The position numbers and the translations under genes were made by a program. The notes beneath the pieces are model-generated. The model was not told the origin of the DNA. It worked only from the letters and a program-made list of their open reading frames with translations, and searched no databases. From Bombyx mori (Eukaryota > Arthropoda > Insecta > Lepidoptera > Bombycidae), in contig NC_085108.1 in assembly GCF_030269925.1 (NCBI RefSeq), forward strand, positions 2,976,001 through 3,040,000: 64,000 nucleotides of DNA, in the 5' to 3' direction. Positions 11,400 through 23,300 of the stretch are shown here, one piece after another; positions within the stretch are counted from its first letter, which is position 1; each line of letters opens with the position of its first letter.

Positions 11400-14300
11400 T
11401 GGCGAAATCTGTGATTATATTATATAAGTATAATAGTATTTGACAATAGAACCGGAATAATGTTTAAACATAAAATTTCGATTGATTAAAGTCGAATTTC
11501 GACTACTGCGGGACCACTAGTTATTTTAAATGTCCAAGGAAATAAATTGATTAAAACAATTTTGATTATTAACTTTTACCAAAAGTGCCAAAATTATAAT
11601 TCACAAATAATGGATGAATTGAATTTGTTGAATTATCAGTTAAAAAAAAAATTATTAATTAATTATATTGAGCAATCTTGATAAGACTAAAAAAAAATTT
11701 TTTTACTTTCAAAATTTTGCCGCCCTAGGCACTTGCACCGACTACCCCTAGTGTAAATCCACCACTGAATATATATATATACACAACATTCAGACCGTCT
11801 GTTTACTGAGCTGTCACACCCGTGGATCACATCGGTGGAATATCTGCCTATTATCATCACCTCCCTAAAGAACTTACCTTCCCAAACGAATACGTCCTGG
11901 ATATCTCCGGTCTGATGCAGGCTCGACCTTGGGTGTTGACTGGATTGCGGAGCCAGTCGTCGAAGAATCTGAAGCAACGCAACGGTTTTTTCACGCACGC
12001 ACGATTTATAACTTAAACATAAGTGGCACAAGATCGATAATTCGTTAATTCAACTTAGTCGTTTGGAGCTTTTGATTTTTAATTGCACTCTTAAAGGTTA
12101 TAACTTAGAACTCATATCTCAAGGTGGGTGGCGGCATTAACGGTGTAATTGTCTATGGACTACAATAACCACTTAGCACCAAATGGGTCGTGAGCTTGTC
12201 CACCTATTTAAGCAATAAAAAATATATGCTGTAATGTATTAAAAATTTCTCTGAGACAATTCTAAATCCTACCACCAGTATGCTTAGCATACCTGCCTAG
12301 GGTTACGGCAGCAATTAGCATAGTTACCGCACATGTTCCGATCACTTTGCCTTAACCACTTAACACCAGGTAGGTGAGCTCGTCCAGTCAATATCGCGTA
12401 TGCATTCCACCCGTGATCATCCGTACTCACGCCGGAGGCCATATCGGCTCGAGTCTGGTCCACATCTCCTTCCTGAGCATCCACCCGAGGCCCGGGAAGA
12501 AGTCCGTCCTGTACAACAGTTCCGGCCTGGTCAGGTCTATGATGTCTTTCTTCCCGTTGTCATTCCACGCCGATATGCACCTGAAGCGGATGGATTCGAC
12601 ATTAGCAAAGATTAAGCTTAATGCAGCTTTAAGCTGCTGTAAAAGAATGGTGAAGGAACATTAATTATCCGCAATTATTTCTCCTACCTATTCTAATAGC
12701 CTTGGGAGGCTATTACAGCTTCACCCTAACGTGTAGGTGAGCTCACGGGGCTCTAAACGGAGTGTTGCTAACACGAACCCTAGCAAGAGCAGTCCTTCGC
12801 AGAATCTACCACCGGATCGGAAACGCGACCCACTGAGACAAGATCCGGCGAGAAACTCATTGGGTTATCTATATTATTAATATTATAAAGAGGAAAGATT
12901 TGTTTGTTTGTTTGTATTGAATAGGCTCCGAAACTACTGAACCGATTTGAAAAATTCTTTCACTGTTTGGAAGCTACACTATTCCCGAGTAGGAGTGGGT
13001 GATATAAATCGTATATAGATTCAATATCTATATATCGCAGCAATATCGTTGAATCCGATATCGCCCCGCACGAAATCTATATATTGATATCAGCCGATAC
13101 ACGATATTGCTCGATGTGATGCGCATCGGCATCGTGGCATATCGTACCGATTCGTGAATCGAAATCTATATTTCGATATCAGCCGATACACGATATTGCT
13201 CGATATGCGCATCGGCATATCGTACCGATTCGTTAATATCAGCAATATTCGTTTGGTTCGTATCGAATCGGCCAGAGTGAGTGAGCGCACGATAGGGATA
13301 TCATGTGATGAATGAAACAGAAACAGGCATTATCCATACAATTGTAAACCTTATATTTAAGTCCATAAGTCTGTAGATTATTCTTAGCGTATCAGCAGGA
13401 TACAATTTAGGAAAGAAGTTTCAACTTTCGACCCTAACTTGAATGCAGTATAGCCTATTTGCATCGTTGAATTTAATTTCACGCGCTTTGACCTTGAACT
13501 AGAATTTTTGGACAAGTGTTTATAAATACTTAAAAGTTTTTTGTGTTTGATTTTTAAAGTACACATTTTTCTATTTTTAGTTGAATCCAAATAATTGAGT
13601 TTATTTCTTGTGTTTGTATTAAACTTTTGAAATCTACACTCTTTTGGTATATTTTGTAATTTTAAATTAAGACACAAAATACTAAAAACTGAAAATAATG
13701 TAGCCAGTCCTAAGCTTGGTAAAAGCATGAAGGAAAGTTTTTTTGATATTTTTATTTTCATGTTCTTTTTATTACTTTAAGATCATATTATAAATTGATA
13801 TCAGAAAACCAACCGTATAACGTTGACTTAAATCTATATCTACTACGATATTATATCAGCGTAACGTTTCAAATCTCAAATATCATGAATCGAGAAAATC
13901 TACTAGCATTCATCAATATATAGATTCAGAAAATATATAGATTCAATATCCGATATTGATCCTCGATATATAGATACGATGCGATACGCGGCAAAACCGA
14001 TATTACCCACTCCTATTCCCGAGTGACATAGGCAATAAACATTTTTGAAAAAAATTTGGAATTCTTACTAAAACTCCAATAATGTAACCCAAGGAGTAAA
14101 AAAATTACCTAAAATATTTTTTACATCGCGTGCCCTGCGAAAACTATTGATGATAGAATAAAATAATGTACTACGACTTTGTAGAACACATCATTATTTA
14201 CGAAAAGTGGCCCGACAACATATGTCTGACTATTATAGTTATGCCGCAATAAGTGTTCTATTTTTTTTTAAATAAAACAACGTCAAATATCGTTGAAATT

Positions 14301-17300
14301 TTGGCTAAAGACCCGAGCGGAGCCGGAGCGGGCCGCTAAACGATAAGACGGCCGGTGTACCCTTACGGTGTTAGCAAATTCCCTCAGGTTGAGCCCATGA
14401 GCTCGCCTCCTGTCCGGGTGTAGCTGTAATAGCCTTTTAGGCTACCACCGGCCAGGACATGACGAAATCGAATCATTTCTATGTAGAAACTACATCACAG
14501 GATAGTCTGACCTATAAAGCTGTCGATAAACAGAAGAAAACTTACCATAAACTAGGATCCTTTTGCAGTAAAGGATACGTGCCCAAGAAATATTCGTAGA
14601 AATCCGGCGAAATGTCCAGGTCATCTGAAATATCAAGCAGTTTCTCTAACTATACTTTTCATCATTATCATCCGACAGATATCTATTGCAGGATACAAGT
14701 CCCTCAGGAGGCTTGCCCGGTCAATGTCCGGTACTTCATTGACCCTCAACACAAAAGATCTTCAATTTTAATTAAATTTACACACACAAAATAATACTAC
14801 AATTAATCAGTTACAGCCTATAGATAACAGATGGCGTTAGTTGTAGGTTTATATTATATCATATGTATTTTTATTGGTGATAGGGCCTCTTGTGAGTCCG
14901 CGCGGGTAGGCACCAACGCCCTGCCTATTTCTGTCGTGAAGCAGTAATACATTTCGGCTTGAAGGGCGGGGTAGCCGTTGTAACTATACTGAGTCCTTAG
15001 AGCTTATATCTCAAGGTGGGTGGCGCATTAACGTTGCAAATGTCTATGGGCTCCAGTAACCACTTAACACCAGGTGGGCTGTGAGCTCGTCCACCCACCT
15101 AAGCAATAAAAATTAATTATAATACGACTAATCAGTTACAGCCTATAGAGAACAGATGGCGTTAGTTGTAGGTTTATACGATATATCTCGCCGTACTATC
15201 CATGCACTTTTCGACATCACTGTACACTTTTGTTTGTTTTCATTATCATCACGTTTTTGATCGATCGATTTCCGTGCACAAGTGTACTCCGATAACAGTA
15301 ATCATTTTTTTTGCCCCCTACCTATTCGCCGGTAGCCGAAGGGGTTAATCCAGTTAGGCCTAGACTATTCAACCACCACAATCAATACTCACCCTCAACA
15401 ATTATCACAGCCTCGTGATTCAACGTATTGAACATGTGATTTAAGGCGAATTTGAAATGCCTTGCGATCTTGTAGTAGCCTTTCAGCTTGACCTTGACCT
15501 TCGGAAGCGGTATCTCGGACAAATCCGGTTGCAGTATGACCTTTATCGACGGATCCGCATCGGTGAAGCTGCGTATCACTTGGTAAGTGGCGTTGTGACC
15601 GCAATCCTATAGGAAATAGTTTTGTTAGGGACAGACGATGTCACTACACGTCGTTACGGATCCATCAGATCCAATAACCATTGCGTTAGACGCCTTCAGC
15701 TCTAACACTAGGAGCAGGCTTAGGGACCCCGGTAACCGTACTCGTCGAACTCGACAAAGAGGTCGACGTGCAACCTAACCGGTACATCAGGTTCTTCTCA
15801 GCGGGTCGCAATTCCGATCCGGTAGTAGATTCATTCGCGAAGCAGCCGCTCTTGAATTGTCAGATCTCCTTACGAGGCGCTCGAGCAGCTGTTAGCAAAT
15901 CCCACACCTCCTGGCTGAGCCTTTGCTCGCCCACCGATCCTGGTGAAACTGGAAAGGCCTCCGGGCCACCACAATCCTTTATTCATATTTTTTTGTTATC
16001 ACAACGGCTATACACGAAATCGTTATATTACACAGAGCGGTTAATGTGCTGATGCTGACGATTCTAGACATTACAAGTCGTCGTGGCCTGAAGAATAAGA
16101 CTTCTCGGTACATTCGTATCGTGTGATGCGACTGTGCCGATGTTCGAATCCTGCAGACGGGTTAATAATTTTTCTAATTTCTATATAACGTACTTAGTTC
16201 AACTTCATGGATGATTTCCTCGATGAAGGACTAAAGTCGTGTAATAACAATCAAACCCGCAAAAACTGTAATTTTCATAGTCACTAGGTATACGATTCAG
16301 ACTCAAGCTTCACGTCTCAAGATGGGTGATGGTCGCGTTGTGACGTGCATGGACCCGGGTGACTTTAATACCAGCCTGCGAGTTCGTATAGGATATATCA
16401 CGAATTTGTCTCACCGTTTATAAGGATAGCATTTAGCCATCACGAGCCCATAGACATCTACAACGTAAATGCCGCCACCTACCTTGAGATATGAGTTCTA
16501 AGGTCTCAGTTGTAACAGTACAACGGCTATCCCACCCTTCAAACCGAAAAGCATTACTGCTTCACGGCAGAAATAGGCAGGGTGGTGGTACTTACCCGCG
16601 CAGACTCACAAGAGGTCCTACCACCAGTAAATTATTTAATATCCTCTCGATATCGAGCAGGATGTTAGAGCGAAGTTATAATATTATTGTATCGGTCATT
16701 GTCCTTGACGCGTGTGCGGATTGTCAAGTTGATCAGCCGTCTTCAAGTCGATGAAAATGACGTTCAAAGATTCGTCGGAGCCGTGGCAAAGGATAAGACG
16801 CCCGGCGTATTCGTGTCAAGCGATGCACCAGTGTTCGAATCCTGCAGGCGGGTACCAATATTGCAAATGAAACATGTAATTCACAATTGTTCACGATTGA
16901 CTTCCACGGCCAAGGAATAACGTCGTGTAATAGAAATCAAACCCGCAAAATTATAATTTGCGTATTTACTGGTGGCAGGGCGTCTTATCAGTCCGCACGG
17001 GTAGGTACCACCACCCCGCTTATTTCTGTCACGAAACAGTAATGCGTTGCGGTTTGAAGGTTGGGGCGGCCGTTGTACTGTTAAAACTGAGACCTTACAA
17101 CTCAAGTCTCGAGTTGGGTGACAGCATTTACGTTGTAGATGTCTACCGACTCCGATTACCACTTAACACCCGGTAGGCCGTGAGTTTGTCCACCCATTTA
17201 AGCTATAAAAATTAATATTCGAAAATAAAAGCGTTTTAAAAAGATTATAATCAATAGTACACAGTCAGCGGATCCTTGAACAACGTACCAAGCGGTGTGA

Positions 17301-20300
17301 TAGCTTATCGGCACCGTAGTAATCGCTGAATTACGTCGTATTCACTGATAACGGGCATATATAATCTAAACTGCTTAAGGCCTGTTTGAAACAAGCGCAG
17401 ATTAACAATGAACCGACGTCTTAATATAATCACGGAATATGTGATTAAGGCCACTTTTATTAGCTGTTACTACCCTATGGCACGTAGCTATGGATGCATG
17501 GAGATGTAAGCCATGTAGGGTTCACGTCAGCCAGGTCGTAAAACTCTTGTAAAATCCCTATGACCACATATGCAAGTCCTTTGCCGGTCGTAAAGCTCAT
17601 GCAAAATCCCTATGACCACATATGCAAAATCCCTTCGCTGTTTGTAAAACTCATACAAAATCCCTATGACCACATATCCAAAATCCCTTCGCCGGTTGTA
17701 AAACTCATGCAAATTCCCTATGCCCACATATGCAAAATCCCTATGCGGTCATAGGGATTTTGCATGAGTTTTACCTCTTGAGTCTTCTCATACCAATGAG
17801 AAAAGGACGTACGCCAACGCAACATAATATGGATTAAGGCTTGTAGAAGAACATTGCTTCGTTTTTAGTGTTAGTTTGTCATACCTTACAGCAGGGATTC
17901 TCGATCACTCAGCCGCGGTATTTATGTGCCCCATTAAAACAAATTACTGTCATTACATTATTGTTTGCACCGTTTCGAATACTTAGCAATTTTCGTGGTC
18001 ACATACAACTGACCCCGTGAAAGTATCTTTGTTTGTTTGTTTCAATAACTGGGAACAAATCACGCATGGTCATCCGGTCTTTAATTCAGGATTCTATGCG
18101 TTATTGATATTAAATATATAGATTATAAATAACACACACAAATAACGTTTGCTCGATGTGGGAATCGACCCCACGACCATCGGCGCAATAGTCAGGGACG
18201 TTAACTATTACACCACAGAGACAATTTTAATTAGCTTTATCATTTATTAGTGTTGTGGAAGGCTTAGCGACGGAGGGAAAATCTTTCACCAAGCAGGCGA
18301 TATTGCTCGGTAGACCGTCAGTCCGATTTGCTTTTCCTACCTGTACTAATAGCCTTGAGAGGCTATTTCTCGCCCTAACGTGTAGGTTAGTTCACGGGGC
18401 TCAAACCTGACGACGTTGCTAGCACGAACCCTAGCAAGAGCCGTGCTTCGCAGAATCTACCGCCGGATCGGAAACGCGACACACTGAGAAGATCCGGTGA
18501 GAAACTCAGTGGGCTATGTCTATGGGTTAATTTACTCGTCGAGCCCTTCGCCGCAAGCCACGGGTTCGGCGAGGACGGTGACGGGAGTTGGTCCGGATGT
18601 TTGGAATTTGTATATTTATACAAATATTGTTCCATTCCTATTCCAAATCCTATTCCAAACAAGTTTATCTTGAAAATGCTGTAAGCGAGATTCAAGAATA
18701 TGTCAAATATCTTGTGTTCTATGGTCACAGTGTCACAATATTATATCATACGTTATAGTGTTATATAGTGGTATGCGACTTCACATCTCAATGTGACCGG
18801 TCGCACTCAATTTTTTTTATTTTTTCTGATTAAGGGTTTCACAACCCAAGGCTCCAGTTTCACAAGGACAGGTGGGCGAGCAAGGGCTCAGCCTTATGGG
18901 GACGAATTTGCTAACAACTTCCCCATCGCCTCCGAAGGAGACCTAACAACTAAAGAGTAGCTGCTTCACGAATGAATGTACTAAAGGATCGAAATCGCGA
19001 CCCGCTTAGATCCAGCGAGCAACTCAACGGGCTGATGTTTAGATTAGGTTGCACGTCGAACTCTTTGCCGAGTTCGATGCGTACGGGTACCGGGGTCTCT
19101 ACTCCTGCTGTTAGAGCCGAAGGCGTCTAATGCAAGGGTTGCTCAATTTATTATACTCACGTAATACTCACCAAGGTACTTTATTTATGTTTCGTAAAAC
19201 GAAAAATAACTTGAAAACGTCTCGCAAATCTCAATCAAATATTCCGCGCGCTATTTGATTTTAAACACGCCTTTATTAGCTTGGTAGGTAGCTGTTTGTT
19301 TGTTTGTACATCATTTTCACAGAATTCAAAACGTCCGATCGTCTTGACTATTCGCATACATGTCGAGAACCAATGACGATACAATAACTTCATTCTTATG
19401 AAGTCGTGGGATGACAGGGTTGTGGCGTGTAGACTTACAAGAATTGCTCGTTTAAAGGTATAAGATGAGATATAGAGGAGTATGGAAGGAGGAAACATAT
19501 TGCACCGACCCCAAGTAACTGGGAGAAGGGCAGGAGAATGATGATATATATATTTTCCAATTACATACTTTTGCGGTAGACAGAGGCTTGGCTCTGCCCC
19601 TGGCGTTGCAGAAGTCCATGGGCGACGGTAACCACTCACCATCAGGTGGGCCGTATGCTCGTCTGCCTACAAGGGCAATAAAAAAACAAAAAAAAAATCT
19701 TACTTGGCTTACTACGATCGGAAACCTTTCCTTGTCCGGTCTGAACTTGACTAGATTGTCGAGACACCTTTTAACTGTGACCCGGTCGCAAGCGATCACA
19801 AGCACCGGTAGTATTGTTGGACCATCTGGAACAAGTCGAAATATGTTTAAACTCCATCTGATAGCATCAGCCCAAACTTTCTCTTGGGAATCGTAAAGCC
19901 GGATTCACTGGAGAACGGCAAGCTATCTCAGTAATAACCCAAGATACTGCGACCGACCTTTATTTTTGATAGGACATATAGACACTGCACGCGTTTTTAC
20001 TAGTGGTAGGACATATTTTGAGTCCGCACGGGTAGGTACCACCCTCCCACCTATTTCTGCCGTGAAGCAGTAATGCGTTTCGGTTTGAAGGATGGGGCAG
20101 GCGTTGCACTATCCTGAGACCTTAGAACTCAGATCTCAAGGTGGGTGGCGGTATTTACGTTGCAGATGTCTATTGGCTCTGGTAACCTCTAAGGTGGGCC
20201 GTGAGCTCGTCCACCCATCTAAGCAATAAAATTAATAAAAAAATCGCGTGGTCACATCCTGTCTATGTCGCGTTGCAGGCATGCGTTCCAGTTTGAAGTA

Positions 20301-23300
20301 CAGCCGATACGCAACCCAATTGAGACCTTATGTCTCATCGGCTTTTGTAACTATTTGAAACCAAATAGACAAGTTGGGGAAGGGCGGTTTTCAAATGGAC
20401 GTATTTCATGTACACACATATACTTATTTATTTATTTATTTTTTATTGCTTAGGTATGTGGACGAGCTCACAGCCCACCTGGTGTTAAGTGGTTACTGGA
20501 GCCCATAGACACCTACAACGTAAATGCGCCACACACCTTGAGATATAGTTCTGAGGTCTCAGTAAAGTCACAACGGCTGCCCCACCCTTCAAAACGAAAC
20601 GCATTACTGCTTCACGGCAGAAATAGGCAGGGCGGTGGTACCTACCCGTGCGGACTCACAAGAGGTCCTACCACCAGTAATTACGCAAATTATAATTTTG
20701 CGGGTTTGATTTTTATTGCACGATGTTATTCCTTCACCGTGGAAGTCAATCGTGAACATTTGCTGAGTACGTATTTCATTAGAAAAATTGGTACCCGCCA
20801 GCGGGATTCGAACACCGGTGCATCGCTCGATACGAATGCACCGGACGTCTTATCCTTTAGGCCACGACGACTTCAATAAATTTAGCAATTCAATTTAGCA
20901 ATAATCACAGTTAATTGTGCTCGGTATTCGCTAATTTATCAAATTAACTTCGACCTTATGTCGATGGTATCTAAGGGGCGTAACAGACATTAAGAACCCG
21001 ACAAATCGACCCACAAAGATAAATGAACAGAGAATGCGATGAAAATACGGTGACAAGGTTATCAGAACACATTGATAACAAAAGCAAATGGTAACGTTTT
21101 ATTGGTAAACGCGACACAAACGGTAATCTGATCCGGGAGCAGATGTGAAATGGAACGAACATTAAAATGTTAGGCGGTTACGAGTCCGCCCGTGATCATA
21201 TTACGTTTTCAAACTGAATCAAAATGTGTTTTTGTTAGGCACGTTATTTTTTAACGGGTCCTCACCATGATTTTCGGGTTTAATGTCTATTTCAATTGTT
21301 ACTTATTTAAAAAACAAAGAAAAAGCCCGCTGAGTTTGTTTCGCCGGTTCTTCTCAGGACTGTGGCTTTTTTTGGAACCGTTGGTAGAGTTAGCATTGTT
21401 ATTTATATTTTGACATTCAACAAGTGTGTTATACTGACATCTAAGTTGAAATAAATGATTTTGAATTTGAATTTGAATCAAAAACGGACTAGAAAGAGGG
21501 TAGATAGATTTTTCAGGTCCTAAAATCCTACCCGCAGTATTTAGTCTGTCCGTTATTATGGCACTTGCGACATATCGAATTATCGGGCCCTTGCAAAACT
21601 GATTAAATGTCTATATCGTGATAAAGGAACCCAAAGGGTTAAATAATAGTGTGAACAATACAGATAGCCGTAAACGCTCAGAACAATTCGTGTCTTTGTT
21701 ACTTAGGCCACCTCGCATAAATCCTGACGAAATCCGTCTGCACAACAAACATGTCCTAGGAGAATTCGTTTTATAGCCTATTCTTCTTCTTCTTCGTCGC
21801 TTTCTTCATTGCTGAAGGTCGTGTCCCTGAAACTTGACCGTGGCCAGTCTCGTGAGCTGTTTCCATCTCGTCCGGTCCTCAGCTGCTCGAATAGCGGTTG
21901 CGACTGGCAACCCAGTTAGAGCGGTTACTTGATCACACCAACGGCTAGGTAATCGGCCGCGGGGTCTCTTTCCTTCTACTTTGCCCGTCACAATCACTTT
22001 GTCCAAGTTATCTGACCGTCGGCGGGCAATATGACCGAAGTAGCTGAGGATCCTCTGGTAACAGATTGTTGAGAGCCTGACTCGGATGCGAAGCTGATCC
22101 AGGATAGATTTATTTGTCCTCTTGGCCGTCCACGGAATTCGGAGCATTCGTCTCCAGCACCTTATAGCCTATTACTATTAAGTTAAAGGATAGCAAAATC
22201 ATTGCTTCTCATTGCATCATTGCATCTCAATCGAAGAGTACATGTGGTCTAGAGGATAAGACGCTAGGTCTACTCAAGTGATGTGACATTACCAATGTTT
22301 AAATCCCAGAGACCGGTACAATATTTCCTAATAAAATACGTACCAAATATGAAACGTTCAAAAAAATAATATTTTCATAGCCATTGAGACATAGAGCCTC
22401 AAAGTCGCTGGTGACATTCAAAATGTCTATGGAATGGGTAACAAAAGAAAACATGTTAGTATTAACTGTATTATTTACGTCAATCAATAATAAACTTACG
22501 TAGCTTAACTTAACACATGTTAAATATTATTGGCTTATTGTGGCTCATATGTACACAGGTGTTTTCTATGCAATCATTGTAATTTAATACATCTATTGTA
22601 TGTGGTAATGATGCATAGAAATTCTGTATACTAGGATGGTAGTGACGCAAAAGGAAATATCATCACAATTTCGACTACGTTTTCATAGATTTACAGGGCA
22701 TGGAATAGAATTAGGTTTTTTTCTGCATATTCACAAAAGCCTAGCACATATGGTGTTAAGTGGTAATGTAGCATATAAATATCACACCACACCTGCAGTC
22801 AATTATGATTTAACATATACCGTCCGTTCCAAGCGATGACAACAAGTATGAAATTCATCAGTTTGTGTAATATTGCCAATTATATTTCTTTAAAACAGAT
22901 GTTTAGAATTTTTTTAGTTGAAACTTTTACTATAGTGATAAGCTACAAGTTGTGGATATACACTCAAAAATTATACTATCCGAGTATATGGAACCGTACA
23001 AAGATATACCTATGACAACTGGCAAAACTATAACAATATAATAAAAGCATTGCAAGAGAATAGCAAATTAAATATTACAAGCAGTTAAAAGTATATGATG
23101 CCTGCAAAATAGAATGACTAAATTCACCATTGGATGCGGAGTGTGTGACTTCAACGGTGCAACCCAAATTCAAATTACAATTTTCAGATTTCAATGAAAA
23201 TATGTTAAAATTTAATCACTATGATTTATAAATATACATATAATTAACTTACCAATAATTTCATCAGAGTACTGAATTAAAGACTCCTTTGATTGCGTTT

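Noticed and set aside
13384..13761. 125-codon ORF inside the hAT-type element
   Set aside because: AT-driven composition and no hAT dimerisation or catalytic motif. The element looks non-autonomous.
17527..17754. Open frames on both strands with an 18-residue repeat, at first sight a repeat protein or a CRISPR-like array
   Set aside because: They are a by-product of a 54-bp minisatellite. There are no unique spacers, no splice context and no cas-like genes.
20780..20874. tRNA gene suggested by A and B box matches in Bm1 heads (many positions)
   Set aside because: The sequence continues into the Bm1 body and does not fold as a full tRNA. These are SINE heads.
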